A stretch of DNA of 64,000 nt from Kingdonia uniflora. Lineage: Eukaryota; Streptophyta; Magnoliopsida; Ranunculales; Circaeasteraceae. This document shows, piece by piece, positions 1-10,899 of this stretch (position 1 is the first letter of the stretch; every line of letters begins with the position of its first letter). Location: NCBI GenBank assembly GCA_014058105.1, contig JACGCM010001659.1, positions 1,612,001 through 1,676,000 on the forward strand, read 5' to 3'. Position numbers and translations under genes: made by a program. The notes below the pieces were generated by a model. It was not told the origin of the DNA and searched no databases. It was given only the letters and a program-made list of their open reading frames with translations.

Positions 1-669
1 GCGGTTCAAATGCAGGATCTCAATATTTTGGAGCATTTAGAGGAGAACACAAGATTACGTGGCATGAATACCAAATTGGAGGCGGATCTGTTGAAGTCTA
101 TGGTAGATCTCGAGGATAAGATGCTAAATAAACATTACCGTGAGGATGAAGTGAAGTGGGCTATGTCGTTGGTTGGCCATATGGACGATTTTATGACAGT
201 GTTGGAAGGTCAGAATGCTGATATGCGGAATGAAGTTCGACGAGTGGGGGAATGATGTGCTCACTTGAAGGTTATGCTGAAGGAGGCGCAAAGTAAACTT
301 AGTGATCTGGTTCTCTGCAAACAGGTGAAAAATGAGTCGGGTAATGTGCATGAGGGGGAGATGATAGTGGTTATTTCATTATTTGCATCTGAGTTTAATA
401 TATTGGAGGTAGAAAGTAAATTGGTATATGATTGTGTAGTTGCTAAAAGTGCGCAGTGTGAGATAGAGGAAATACGGTTTGAGTATCTAGCTCCCATGGT
501 GGCCAAAATTGGAGCCCTTAAGCGGAGTATGGTGAGAGAAGGAAAGAAAATTGTTCTGGGGAGAATGTCAGATTTTATGTTTGGACGGCTACATAGGGTT
601 GGTGTCCGTGATGATGCCAGACCTTCTAATCTAGGTAATGGTTCTAGGAAAATTGTAAGTGAGGATTGA
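1..669 (+). pseudogene. Antisense coiled-coil extra ORF of element A (partial)
   Basis: One plus-strand frame runs from the left edge to a TGA at 667-669. It is broken only by an in-frame TGA at 253-255, and the first Met is at 10. The product is rich in Glu, Lys and Leu with heptad-like spacing (for example LEHLEENTRLRGMNTKLEAD), suggesting a coiled coil. The C-terminal motif GKKIVLGRMSDFM corresponds to GREIVVARASDFM in element C and GRIIVTARAREF in element E, so these are one family. It lies opposite to gag-pol and downstream of integrase. Function is unknown; extra antisense ORFs at this position are known in Tat elements. Confidence 0.7.
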
Positions 670-881
670 CGATTGTGAGAACGCGCTATGTATATTAACT
701 CATAGAATATGTTAACAGAAGACTGTCTAGAATAGTGATATAAACTATCAATGATACTGTATTTGCCAAACATTTATTGTATAGGATGGTCCCATAGATT
801 GTGGGATAGTAGATGATTGTTGAGGCAACGAACGTAGAGGAACATTTGTTGATTAATGATTCGTAACGTAATAGGCGACTG

Positions 882-1040
882 GTTTGGCCAAATCAACAAA
901 CAAACTGTAATGTATAGATGTTCAGTTTGGCCATAGCAACAAACGAACTGTAATATATAGATGTTCAGTTTGCCCATAACAACAAACGAACTGTAATGTA
1001 TAAATGTTCAGTTTGGCTATAGCAACAAACGAACTGTAAT
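882..1040. repeat. 43-bp tandem repeat, 3.7 copies, in 3' UTR of A
   Basis: Copies begin at 882, 925, 968 and 1011 (the last partial). Each starts GTTTGGCC or a variant and contains CAACAAACGAACTGTAAT. The copies differ at only a few positions. The array lies between the end of integrase and the antisense ORF, where Tat elements are known to build variable tandem arrays. Confidence 0.92.
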
Positions 1041-1086
1041 CTGTTTATTGAAGTACTTATTAGATATATTAGAGAAGTACTATAGT

Positions 1087-1240
1087 GTAGGGCAATCGAA
1101 CACAAGTATTTCATTGGTGTAAGATTGACGTATGATGAATGTGCTAGATAGAATACTGTATGAAATAGTAGAAAGTACTCAGATGTACGGGGATCGAACA
1201 TAAATCTTTCATTGATGTAAGATCGTCATACAAGATGATG
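1087..1240. repeat. Diverged ~99-bp tandem duplication in 3' UTR of A
   Basis: The stretch at about 1090-1140 (core ATCGAACACAAGTATTTCATT) recurs at about 1189-1238 (core ATCGAACATAAATCTTTCATT), about 99 bp later, each followed by GTAAGAT and a CATA-rich tail. The two copies are clearly related but diverged. Confidence 0.65.
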
Positions 1241-1319
1241 GATTAAGTTGTAGAAGAGTAAAATGTGATAGATCTTTATCGGCGATACAATTTCAATCTT
1301 CGTGTATTCTATGAATTAG

Positions 1320-2440
1320 GTATTCTCTCTGTGTGTTCATTTACGGGATCGTAAGAACCGAGTCCACTTTTTCCAATAACGACGAAAGGACCTTCCCAAT
1401 TTTTGGACAATTTTCCAGTATTTTTTTATAATGTATTTGGGAATCTCTCGTAGGACGAGATCCTTGATTTCGAATTCTCTATGATGAACACGTTTGTTGT
1501 AAGATCGGGATAAAGCCTGGTGATACCTTCCCAGATTCATGATTGCTCGGTCCCAAGTCTCCTCGATCTAGTTCATATTGTATGCCAACTGGAATTCATT
1601 TTCTTCGTCTGTCATGGTATGGTCATGAATGGGATGGTGATACTGAGTGGGGATGATGGCTTCTGTACCATAAGCCAGGAGGAATGGCGTACATCCAGTT
1701 TATATGCGAGGTATCGTTCGATATTCCCATAATACATATGGTAGTTCTTGGACCCAATTTCCCTTTTTCTCTGTTAAGTGCTTTTTGATTTCATCCACAA
1801 TAGTACGGTTAGTGATTTCGGCCTGACCATTTCCTTGTGGGCAATACGGAATGGAAGGAGAGTGTATGATGTTGTGCTGATTGAGGAATTTAACTACTCT
1901 GGATCTAATGAATTGAGGTCCATTGTCGATTATGATGAGATGGAGGCAGCTGAAATGGATGATGATGTTTTCCTATATGAACTTGATAACTTTGTCCTCT
2001 TGTGCGTGATACAAAGGAACTACTTCTACCCATTTAGTGAAGTAATCTGTCGCTACTAACAGATGTTTCCATTTTCCTGGTGCAGTGGGAAATTCTCCTA
2101 CAAGGTCAAGGGCTCATCTTTTAAATGGCCATACGACGTTGCTGGAATGGAGTTCCAAGGCTGGAACTCGAATTTATGGACCATGACGTTGGCAGGCATC
2201 GTACTTTCTTGTGAGTTTGATGGCTTGAGCTTTCATTTTAGGCCAGAAGACTCCTTGGGTAAGAGCTCGATTGGCCAGGGATCTTCCTGCTGCGTGGGAA
2301 CCGCAAGTACTTTCATGTAGTTCGTGTAGAAACTTTTGAGCTTCTTTGTTCGACAAACATTCGAGGTATGGTCCTGTGACCAAAATTTTATAAAGGATAC
2401 CATTGTCTATGGTGTAACACTTAACATTATCAAGCACACG
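1320..2440 (-). pseudogene. Integrase of element A (broken)
   Basis: Minus-strand translation gives, in order: the zinc-binding N-terminal part (2437-2174, with GSHAAGRSLANRAL and a CQRH end), the catalytic core (about 2170-1730, with a D-N-G-P-Q-F block and PQGNGQAE for the catalytic Glu), and the C-terminal part (1540-1330, NLGRYHQAL, YNKRV, then KLSKNWEGPFVV in a shifted frame). The normal role is to insert element cDNA into the chromosome. Several stops and at least one frameshift (near 1440) break it. Confidence 0.85.
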
Positions 2441-2579
2441 TCTTTATTCTATGGGTTCTGTAGGGAGTTCGCCGTCAAACATGTTTTTAGTCACAATATA
2501 CTTGAGGTAAGGTCATCTCCAATCATCCTCATCCTCTTCAACGCCCCTAGTATTAATAGAATTTGAGCTTATGATGTTA

Positions 2580-3020
2580 ATGCTGGGGGTTGATAACACT
2601 TTGATCTTGAGATATCAAGCTTCTATACCAAGGACTCCTGCTAGATATGCGAGAAAATTAAAATGTCTATTTTCTCCGTGCGGTAAATGTTTGATAGAAA
2701 TTCTCTTGAATCTGCTCATTCTGTCAGCTACAGCTGCTGCGTAAAGGATTATTTTGCTATTCTTCTAGAATCTTTCTGTGTAATGGTTCACAATGAGTAA
2801 TGAGTCCGTATGAACAGACAACTCGGCGACTCCTATTTCCATGGCCATATCTAGGCCGTGAATCATTGCTTCATACTCGGCTTCGTTGTTGGTAGCCTCA
2901 AAATTGAGTTTGATTGCCTGTTTGATTATATCATTGGGAGGTGTGATAAGCATAATTTTGATACCTGATCTTGTAGGTCCAGAGGATCCATCAATTAAAA
3001 GATGCCATCCCTTCTGAGTT
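2580..3020 (-). pseudogene. Ribonuclease H domain of element A
   Basis: The minus-strand frame contains LIDGSSGP (first catalytic Asp), then NNEAEYEAMIHGLDMA (second acidic site) and SVHTDSLLIVNHY (third). This arrangement is typical of the RNase H that follows RT in Tat elements. It would remove the RNA strand during cDNA synthesis. The open part is 2953-2765, and the frame degrades toward 2600. Confidence 0.8.
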
Positions 3021-3159
3021 ATCCAGTCAGACTTCTCTTTGAATTATTCTTCATGAATATCCATACTGTCTTCTTCCCAATCAGGATCTTCTACGGGGAA
3101 GTCCGCAAGAAAATTTGCTACTGCCTAACCCTCTTTAGAATGTCTCAGTTCAAAATAGA

Positions 3160-3960
3160 TGCCATGTTCACCAAGAGTGACTGACCATTGCTGTACCCGT
3201 CTGGATTTTTCTCGTTTGGATAAGATTTCCCGCAAAGGATAATTGGTCACCATTCGAATTGAGTGTGCTTGAAAATATTGCCTCTACTTTTGTGATGTAT
3301 AGAAGAGAACTAAACGTAGTTTCTCAATCATGGTATATCGAGATTCTGCTGGAGTAAGAGTCTTGCTAATAAAGTAGACATGCTTCTCTATTTTTCTGTC
3401 AAGTCGAATGAGGACAAAACTTAAGGATTCTTCAGTAACTGTAAGATAATCGATGAGTTCTTCCCCTTCGCTAGGTGTACTCATCACTGGCGGGGAAACA
3501 AAGTAATTTTTGAGTTCTTGAAATGCTGCTTCGCACTCTGCTATCTACTCGATCTCGGGATCTTTTTTAAGTTGATTTTTTGTCGTCCCTTCACGCAATA
3601 AGTTGAATAACTATCGATAGTGATCCAAAGACTTTGAAATGAAACGGTTTATTGCGACAATCTTGCCTGCTAACTTCTGGATGTCTTTCTTTGTTTTTGG
3701 AGAAGGCATAGATAAATACGCGCGATATGATCTGGATCAGCTTCAATATCTCACTTACTGATTAAGTGGCCCGAGAATTTTTTGGACTGAACTCTGAATT
3801 GACATTTTTCGGGGTTAAGTCTCATCTTGTAGACACGGAGAATTTCAAAAGTTGTGCGTAAATCTGCAATATGGTTCTCCTTCTTAAGGCTTATACATAA
3901 CATATCATCAATGTAGACCTCCATAGTTTTCTGTAATGTTCCCTGTCGTGTTCAGTAATT
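3160..3960 (-). pseudogene. Reverse transcriptase C-terminal part and RNase H-like domain of A
   Basis: Minus strand: EVYIDDML (catalytic YIDD, codons at 3901-3915) is followed by LNPEKCQF and a GHLIS block, then the RNase H-like region at 3487-3284 (VLIRLDRKIEKHVYFISKTL, ESRYTMIEKLRL). Upstream of YIDD the RT fingers and palm are missing: the sequence jumps to the pre-RT linker near 4010. Compared with C, 600 bp or more of RT is deleted. Enzyme activity is impossible. Confidence 0.85.
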
Positions 3961-4029
3961 GCTACGCGAGTTGTGGTTATGTTGGTTCTGGTACAATGGT
4001 AACAAAATTTTCACATGCTCAAGCTAATT

Positions 4030-4310
4030 TCTGTCTTCCTTTGATTTTATAGACGCCATCATTCTATTCAAAATGTAACGCCAAATGATAAGTTGATGGA
4101 ATAATATGCATATTATGTAGCCAACAACGTCCTATTATCCTTAAATAACTTGACGACCCGTTCCTCCTTAGATCCGTTGAATCCACAAATATCAATATTG
4201 CTAGGCTGGACCTTGTCAACTAGTCCCATTTGATCAATCGTGCTTTGAAATAATAGTTTGATAGTGTTGCCAGTGTCTATCATCATCATGTGAAGCACCA
4301 TGTTTCACAT
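4030..4310 (-). pseudogene. Aspartic protease region of element A
   Basis: The minus-strand ORF 4301-4113 contains MMIDTGNTIKLLF with the D-T-G active site at 4277-4269, then a GFNGSKEE block like that of the other Tat elements here. The region after 4113 is the protease-RT linker, homologous to the right edge of the window. The protease would cut the gag-pol polyprotein. Confidence 0.75.
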
Positions 4311-4539
4311 TTTTAACATGATCACCAAGGCATCATGGTGAGGAAAGTTGACATGTCGAGCGTCGCAGTCATTGAAAGAAATTTCTGTGTGCTAAGAGCT
4401 AGATACTGGAAGTAAACGAGCTTCTTTATCTTGCATGGAAAATTTTTGACATTGGTCGACACGTGTTCTTTTGCTCCTGTTTGATTCTTTGACAATCTGG
4501 GTCTCCACAAAATGGCATAGTGAGATATGGTATAAATGC

Positions 4540-4810
4540 TTCTCAGCTGTTGGTTCCTCGATTTGTACGGCTTATGTAGGGTTTTTGTAATTCCCATTCT
4601 TGTAACTTTCAATGTACACGATGTACTCATGCATTCATCCATCTGCAAAGATGTATTCCAACAATCGTTGCAAGGCAAACCAGTGTTCTGTCTCATGATG
4701 TCGGACCTTGTGGTGAATGAAATATGGTTTGATCTCAATAGGTTGATGGTACTGTGCATTGCAAAAAAATTTGTCTTTTTATAGTATAGGATAAATGTTT
4801 GCTATGTTCA
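4540..4810 (-). pseudogene. Gag C-terminal His/Cys-poor zinc-knuckle-like region of A
   Basis: The minus-strand frame reads HHKVRHHETEHWFALQRLLEYI followed by MHEYIVYIESYKNGNYKNP. The same block occurs in C at 32127-32338 (HHKVTHNETDNYYVLQRL, MHEYIIDLEGYKNGSYK). In other Tat gags this position has a C-x2-H-x-T-x3-C type knuckle. Here the cysteines are mostly lost. Confidence 0.6.
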
Positions 4811-4881
4811 TGTTCATCTTTGGAAGACAAGGTTTTGGCAAGTTACTCCCCTTTCGAGGTCCGCTAGTCATTAGACTTTGT

Positions 4882-6125
4882 TCATTTCCTGTCCCTGCCT
4901 TGATCTGCAGCACAGTTAAAATTTGGATTGGTTGATTGATCCCGAACTGACAACGTTGATTTCTGAGGTTTCTGTCTGTCAGATACCATTCGCTCCAGGT
5001 CGATATACCCGTTAACCTTTTCGATCATGTCTTCCAATGTTGTTGGTTTGTTTAGGACGAGGTATTCCTTCGCCCTGCCATCGACGAGAAAAACGCTGGT
5101 GAAAGTGGAAATAGTAATCTTTTGGTCGACCTGATATATTTTTTGAGCTAGTTCCAGAAACTTTTTAGTGAACGTCTCGAGCTTTTCTCCTGGCATCTGT
5201 TTGAGGCTAAAATAAGAGTATAGATTTTCCTCCTTGTCTTTGTTGTGCGAATAATTCTTCACGAATAGTTCGCGCAACTATTCGAAAGTTTTGATGGACC
5301 CTTCAGGCAGTGTATGAAACCACCGTAGGGGTTCGCCTGATAAGCTGGTAGGAATGAGCCGACATAGGATGTGGCTGGACGTGGAATGTTGATCTAAAGG
5401 GTCCTGGATGTTTTGGATGTGCTCCACTGGATCAATTCCTTTGTACTTTCAGATTTTTAGGGTATGAAACCTTGTGGGGACTTCGCCATCTAATAGCTCC
5501 TGTGCGATCGGGATCTTTTGTAATATGTTATGGATCCCTTTAGTTAGAGTCTGAGCTTCGAGCATTTCTTTGATTTGTCACTCGACTTGTTCCTGAGTCA
5601 TATATTGTCGAGCTGCGGTGGCCGGGCGGGTGACACGTCCTTCTTCAGGATTATGGTCGTCACTCCCTTTACTTAGACGGTCTTTTGCTGGGACTCAAAA
5701 TCGCTGTGGATTTTCAATTTGTTTGATCCCTGCTGGGCCGCCATGTACTTCATGGTGGGCCTCCTGGATCAGTATGGGCTCTATTTCCTGTTGCTGATGG
5801 TGGGATCGATGCGCACCTCCTGCATGATTGCCTTTCTTATGAGGTCCTATTCTATCATGAACGGAGATTCGTGAGCCTTCAGGTTGCACGGCTTTGTTCT
5901 TCTGGACAGCGACTTGCTGACCCTACAATATCTTTAACGCATCCTGTACACTCGCTAGCTGTTGCTCTAGAGCTGCCCGTCTTTTGGTTTTAAAATTTAA
6001 AGTGGTGCAGATCTGCCAGTGCGGCATTCTCGTATACCTGAACGACCGGCATGCTCTGATCTGGTGGTGACATTCTGAAAGAAGATGACCAATGGTGATT
6101 TGAGATGATGGGTTGGAGAACTTCA
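4882..6125 (-). pseudogene. Gag of element A (broken)
   Basis: The retrotransposon gag domain is best kept at 5277-4882: LKQMPGEKLETFTKKFLELA, then AKEYLVLNKPTTLEDMIEKVNGYIDLER. It continues upstream through LRWFHTLPEGSIKTFE and HILCRLIPTSLSGEP to an N-terminal part near 6120 with a Gln/His-rich, probably disordered stretch (5889-5695). Several stops interrupt it. C carries the same layout. It would form the particle shell. Confidence 0.82.
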
Positions 6126-6130
6126 GTTCC

Positions 6131-6146
6131 CACATATGGCGCCAAA
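6131..6146 (-). other. Primer-binding site of element A
   Basis: Immediately inside the LTR the minus strand reads TTTGGCGCCATATGTG. The TGGCGCC core is typical of plant Tat/Athila elements, which are thought to prime from tRNA-Asp. The position fixes the inner LTR boundary at 6147. Confidence 0.7.
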
Positions 6147-6967
6147 TGTAATAGCCTAATTCTAGGATTTTGACTTAGCCTTTACACCAAAAATATCTAG
6201 AATGCTTAAGAATAACAAACAACAATCAACAAGATAATTTAGCGTGGAAAACCTTTGAATAGGTTAAAAACCATGACCTCTCCTGAGGATTTTGTGAAAG
6301 AGCGGATGATCTTATTAAAGTTGTTAACTTATTACAAAGGGCACTTTGAGTATATGAAATGTTAGTGCAAGGATTTTCAATATAGAATTGCCTTTCCGTA
6401 AACTGTTGTTCCCTGGTTCTAATTATAGGTCTTACAATCTGACTGTTTGATGATCTTTAATGCTCTTAATAATGGATGTTACAAAGTATATGCAGGATAA
6501 TCTTTGACCAGATAGTGTAACGTTCTGACCTCTGTTACTGTACAACGACTCTATTGATGACTGTACATTTGTATAAATCAAGCTGTTTGCTGTGGAGGTC
6601 AAAAGCGATGTTACGAGCTGAGGAAAGTTAATTATGTCTTCAGTAGTACTTCATGTCTACTGATGAGATTGTGGACAAAGCTTGAGTTCGAGATACGTAA
6701 TAAGCTTTTATACTTCCTATATGCTGATGAGATCGAGGACGAAGCTTGAGTCCAAGATACGAAATAAGCTATTACAAAACGGCTCTCAACCAAAAGCACG
6801 AGTATCGTCAGGGATGAGTGATGTTGGTTAAGAAACTCGTGCTGTCTATGTTTCCTGACGTTACTATCTTATTTTTGATTGTGCCACGTGCTCTGTTTTT
6901 GAGGTCGAAAGTTCGTATGTAGTTCGAACATGAGGCATGAACTCGAGATGTGGAATAAGCCACTACA
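6147..6967 (-). repeat. 5' LTR of element A
   Basis: On the plus strand it begins TGTAATAGCC at 6147 and ends AAGCCACTACA at 6967, giving TG...CA ends with an imperfect inverted repeat. The segment GCGTGGAAAACCT near 6242 is shared with the LTR of E. The outer end is less sure: GCTATTACA at about 6775 is an alternative. An internal 64-bp tandem duplication (6661-6724 and 6725-6788) begins TGATGAGAT in both copies. Confidence 0.75.
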
Positions 6968-7500
6968 GGTACAGAGTAAGCTTATTGACCAAATATTTTG
7001 TCTTAGACCCTCAAGTGATTGACTTGAATTGGGAAGATGTCACTTTACAAGGATACAGTGCGAAATACGATAATATACAAGTTTAGATAAGTATATAACA
7101 CTTTGAAATGATCTCATTAAGCATTTGTTGAAGCATAATGAGAAATCTAGCATTTTCAATTCTATGTAATTTTAATGTTTAAGCAACTTTATTTCAATTC
7201 TATGCAATTTCGACTAAACAATTTTATGAAATTTATTTAAGAAATTTATTCAAGAAATTTATTTCAATTTTAATATAAATTCAAATGGAAACTAATTAAA
7301 AATACTAAAATTTCTCAACAAAATTCTATTATTTAAAATACACCAAACTTCTTAAATAAGAATCACCAAAATACATCCAAACTTCCAAAACGGCTATATT
7401 ATTTAGCAAAATATGAATAAACTTCTCAAACCAAAACTTTAAAAAAAATACAACCAAACTTCCAAAATAAGATTCTTGAGCGTCATACATCTTAGGCATT
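6968..7500. other. AT-rich spacer, no gene seen
   Basis: No coding signal is supported. 7140-7330 is AT-rich with repeated short phrases such as TTTCAATTCTATG and AAATTTATT. It probably belongs to the untranslated flank of the remnant at 7500-7697. Confidence 0.5.
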
Positions 7501-7697
7501 ATTATTAGCCTTAAATATTCTCGCCATAATGCCATTATGTTGTGCCTCCTAATAAACCCTTTGAGTATCGTCCAAAGTAGAGAAGTCCGTCGCCATCACC
7601 TCTTGATTCACTTTTGCCATCTCCCAATCGTTTTGAGCTTGAAATTGAGCTTTATATTTTACAACGGCCTTTGCCTTCTTTTCTCTTAACTCCATTA
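7500..7697 (-). pseudogene. Possible Harbinger-type ORF1 C-terminal remnant
   Basis: The minus strand from 7697 reads MELREKKAKAVVKYKAQF, then NDWEMAKVNQEVMATDFSTL and a tail with two stops. A charged helix followed by a short D-x-S/T-x-M/L motif resembles the C-terminus of the Myb/NAM-associated proteins that accompany PIF/Harbinger elements. The 5' part has been cut off by the insertion of element B at 7698. The assignment is from memory of the family and is weak. Confidence 0.3.
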
Positions 7698-8450
7698 TGT
7701 AGTAGCCTACTCGCAGTCTTCTAGCTCCAATCGAACACTCGAAGGATACATCGAAGCCTACCTAGAGTTTCAAAGCCCAGTAAGATAATAATCAAGCCCA
7801 TAAAGCCTCCCGAGACTAATCGAACACTCGAAGGTATCGTCGAGGATAAATGCTATTATCGAAGATAGATGAGGTGCGCCTGAACTCAGCATCAGTACCA
7901 GAAATACTTGGACCATGGCCATACATGGTCGAAGGCTGACATGTTAGACAACCAGCTCATAAGATAAAACGGTGGAACAAGCCGCTCGACAACTATAGTG
8001 CCAGATCCAATAACTACAATGTCAAAACCAACAGCTTCAGTGTTAGACTTAATAGCTGCAGTGTCAGAACCGACTCTGGGTAACTGTCAGTTATCCCTGA
8101 AGGATATACACGTAACTTGGCCCCCCATGGTGACTCAGCCCTTTCTATGTCCTATAAATAGGAGGGAGAGGCACTATGGAGGAAAATCTCTCCCGCAAAG
8201 CCTCATATTAATACCTTCGAATACCCTGTAACAACCTAACTCTCGATATCTTGACTACTCGATATATATCATTTCTCCTTAAAATCCTCACTTGAGGTCG
8301 TGGAGTTACCCATTCTAGGCCTCCACGCAAGTATATTGACTCAGTAGTATCTAGTATTATTGATATTTATATGCTTGAAAACCCCCTAGTGGAGGATTAA
8401 CTCTTTGGTGTAAGAGCTAGTTTCCTCACGTATAAAACTTGGCTCCTACA
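7698..8450 (+). repeat. 5' LTR of element B
   Basis: It begins TGTAGTAGCCTACTCGCAG and ends GGCTCCTACA, 753 bp. The same start and end motifs bound the two 748-bp LTRs of F. It holds a TATA-like CTATAAATAGG at 8152-8162. Confidence 0.9.
8152..8162 (+). promoter_or_regulatory. TATA-like box in LTR of B
   Basis: CTATAAATAGG lies about 290 bp before the LTR end and is conserved at the matching place in both LTRs of F (48599-48609 and about 60988-60999). This suggests it is the core promoter of the family. Confidence 0.55.
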
Positions 8451-8468
8451 TTTGGTGTTGTCTGTGGG
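8451..8468 (+). other. Primer-binding site of element B (degenerate)
   Basis: TTTGGTGTTGTCTGTGGG follows the LTR directly. F has TATGGCGCCGTTTGTG at the same place, so this is a decayed Asp-tRNA type site. Confidence 0.55.
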
Positions 8469-8530
8469 AATACCCACCCTAATCTATTCCCTTTTCTCCC
8501 CTCATTTGCTTACTTTTCTAGCCATCCCCA

Positions 8531-10160
8531 ATGGCCCCCACCCTTCGCTCCACTTTAACCCTTGCCGGCACCTCCATCGACGGAGTCGTCGCACAACTTT
8601 CCCTTATTACCCAACAATTTTCTCAGGATGTGAAACGTCACAATAATCAGTTACGCATTGAGCGTGAAGAACGCCTCCAAGAACTCAAGGCGGAACGGCA
8701 ACACCGGTTGGACGACTACGATCGGCAACACCGTGCCTTAGATGAACTCTGACTTACCGTTCGCAAGCTTCAACAAGGCCGCACCCACGATGCTCCTCAG
8801 TGCTCTCGACTACCCGCCCCCTCACGTATTTCTGCCCATGCACGGCTTGGGCCCCACTCACATATCGATGTACCCCTGGTCCATCTTGGCGCCGAGGGTG
8901 CTTCCACTGCCATACCCACTGGCTCGATCCATTTAGGCATCCCCATTACGGAGGACTCCTTGGATTCCACACTTTGCGCATCTCGTTACCCCACGCGACA
9001 TCCAGGTTGTGAACGCCTTGGCGAGCGAAACACCAAACATATTCCTTACTCGAGGCCTTACCTTTCTCAACCCCAGTTTTCTCCTCCTCGTCCTGCCTAT
9101 CTTACACAGTAGGAGCTCTACAAAAAAATCTACACTGCTATCTGCATCAGTGCGAGCCCTACACCGAACTCTTGGAGTCGGTTAAACAACCCCCTCTGTC
9201 TCAAACTCCTCGCTATCGAGGAGTCTCTAAATTTGTACGCCCCCAAAATGAGCAAATACTGTAATACCGACCCTCAATCCCACATCCCCAAATTCCAAAA
9301 TACCTTAAGCCTTTACTTCACGGCTGACCACCTGTTATGTCGACTGTTTCCCACCATCCTCACAGACAGCCTTCTCAGATGGTACCATAGCCTCCCCAAT
9401 GGTTCCATCCGAAGTTTCAAATAATGTTTAGCCCTTTTCATCGCCCAGTTTTCCCTCAACAAGGACCGTGAGGTCCGGGTCGATGCCCTCTTCAACTTCC
9501 GCAAAATCCCCAATGAAACCCTTGAAGCCTTCCCTAAGCAGTTTCTCGATGAGTCGCGTAAAGTTGAAAACCTCGACTGCGTAAACGCCATTCTCGCATA
9601 ATCTAATGCTCTACCAGATAATAGTCGTATAAAGGAGTATATTGTACTTCATAAACCACAAACCCTTGAGGAGTTGTTGACCAAAGTTAATGGGTACATC
9701 GACCTCAAACGCCTCCGCGAGTCAAATTTCCAGGGGCAAGCTTCGACCACCAACCACAACAAACCTCGACAACCTTCTATACCCATGGTCGTTCCCATCT
9801 CACAGGAGACCGAGAGCCACAAATGTCCCCAGCTCAATGCTACCCCTGACGAGATCCGCAAAAGGTGACCCAAGCTGGTCCTTCCTAAACACACCGCTCC
9901 CATCAACACCCTTCTCACACAAATATAGGCTGACCCTATCTGGCGTACTCCCTACCCCATCGAGGTCAAACAAGGTGAACCTTACTGCCAAAATCATAAA
10001 TACAACTGCCACTACACTAACAAATGCTACGCTTTGTGGCGCTCTCTCAAAATGATTCTTGAAGTGGGTCGTCTACATCAATATGTTGCTGACCTCCCCA
10101 GCTACCTCGACGGGTCGTACCTCAAGCCACAACCCGCTCTAGCCACCGACCCAGCCGAGG
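8531..10160 (+). pseudogene. Gag of element B (broken)
   Basis: It starts at 8531 with MAPTLRSTLT, matching MAPTLCSTFT at 48983 in F. An N-terminal charged coiled-coil stretch (REERLQELKAERQHRLDDYD) leads to a proline-rich linker. The gag domain follows at about 9270-9700 (FQNTLSLYFTADHLLCRLFP, LRWYHSLPNGS, NFRKIPNETLEAFPKQF, RIKEYIVLHKPQTLEELL). The C-terminal knuckle at 9983-10055 reads YCQNHKYNCHYTNKCYALWR, a C-x2-H-type finger. About six in-frame stops are present, including 8750 and 9422. Confidence 0.82.
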
Positions 10161-10299
10161 TACATATATTTTAGCTTCACCTTATTAAAGTCAACAACAT
10201 CGACAGTGGGCATACCCGTAATAAACGAAAGTAGGTCGAAGAGTGTTGTAAACTTACCTATCAAGAGAAGCTTCCCATTTTCCTACCAGAATCGAGCTA

Positions 10300-10660
10300 A
10301 CACCCTCGACCAGAGGGTATATCATTTATCGACTGTGATACGTCACATGCTCATTTCCTTCATTTCGATCCTTTAGTCATCATGATAAAGGTCGAATACC
10401 TCATCCTCCATACCATGCTCATTGACACGGGCATTGCAGTTGATGTACAGTTCTTCCAGACTGTTTGAGCCATGCAAAAATATGACCTTATCACCCCAGC
10501 TAATATCAAGCTCAAGGGCTTTAATGGCGCCACTGAAGTCGTCGTCGGTCGCATTAGCCTCCCTGTCACTACAGAACCCGTTAACCTCAAACCAGTTTTC
10601 TCATTATCAACAAGAAATCTAAATACTTAGGCATCCTTGGGCACGACTGGCTCCATGCCA
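10300..10660 (+). pseudogene. Aspartic protease of element B
   Basis: EYLILHTMLIDTGIAVDVQF carries the D-T-G active site at 10424-10432. The block LKGFNGATEVVVGRISL follows, as in F. The domain is interrupted by a TGA near 10467, so it is inactive as read. It would have matured the polyprotein. Confidence 0.75.
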
Positions 10661-10899
10661 TGAGAGCCATACCTTCGACTTACCACCAAATACTTCGTTT
10701 TTCTACCCCTTGTGGTACGTGGAACCTGAAAGGTTCTCAACGCCTCGCTCGCTCATGCGAGCACCCGGAGATCGATCAAACCTGGAAACTTGTTAAACCA
10801 TAGCAATTAATACTTCCTGCATTACCCACACCTTTAAACCCTTCTACCACATCTTTAAACTCCTCTACTACACTCATTGAACTCACCGCCTATATCGAA

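Larger units (their letters stand above)
1..6967 (-). mobile_element. Element A: Ty3/gypsy, Tat lineage, 3' end off left edge
   Basis: Read on the minus strand the order is 5' LTR (6967-6147), primer site, gag, protease, reverse transcriptase, RNase H, integrase, tandem-repeat 3' UTR, then an ORF on the opposite strand. This is the plan of Tat-lineage Ty3/gypsy elements, in which extra ORFs lie between pol and the 3' LTR. The 3' LTR is outside the window. The body has stops and frameshifts and lacks most of the RT core, so it cannot code for its own movement. Its nearest relatives here are C and E, which share LTR segments and an antisense ORF. Confidence 0.9.

Noticed and set aside
9313..10012. 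Minus-strand ORFs at 9313-9591, 9649-9918 and 9800-10012
   Set aside because: They are shadows of the plus-strand gag of B. Their translations have no motifs, and the real frame has gag blocks shared with F.
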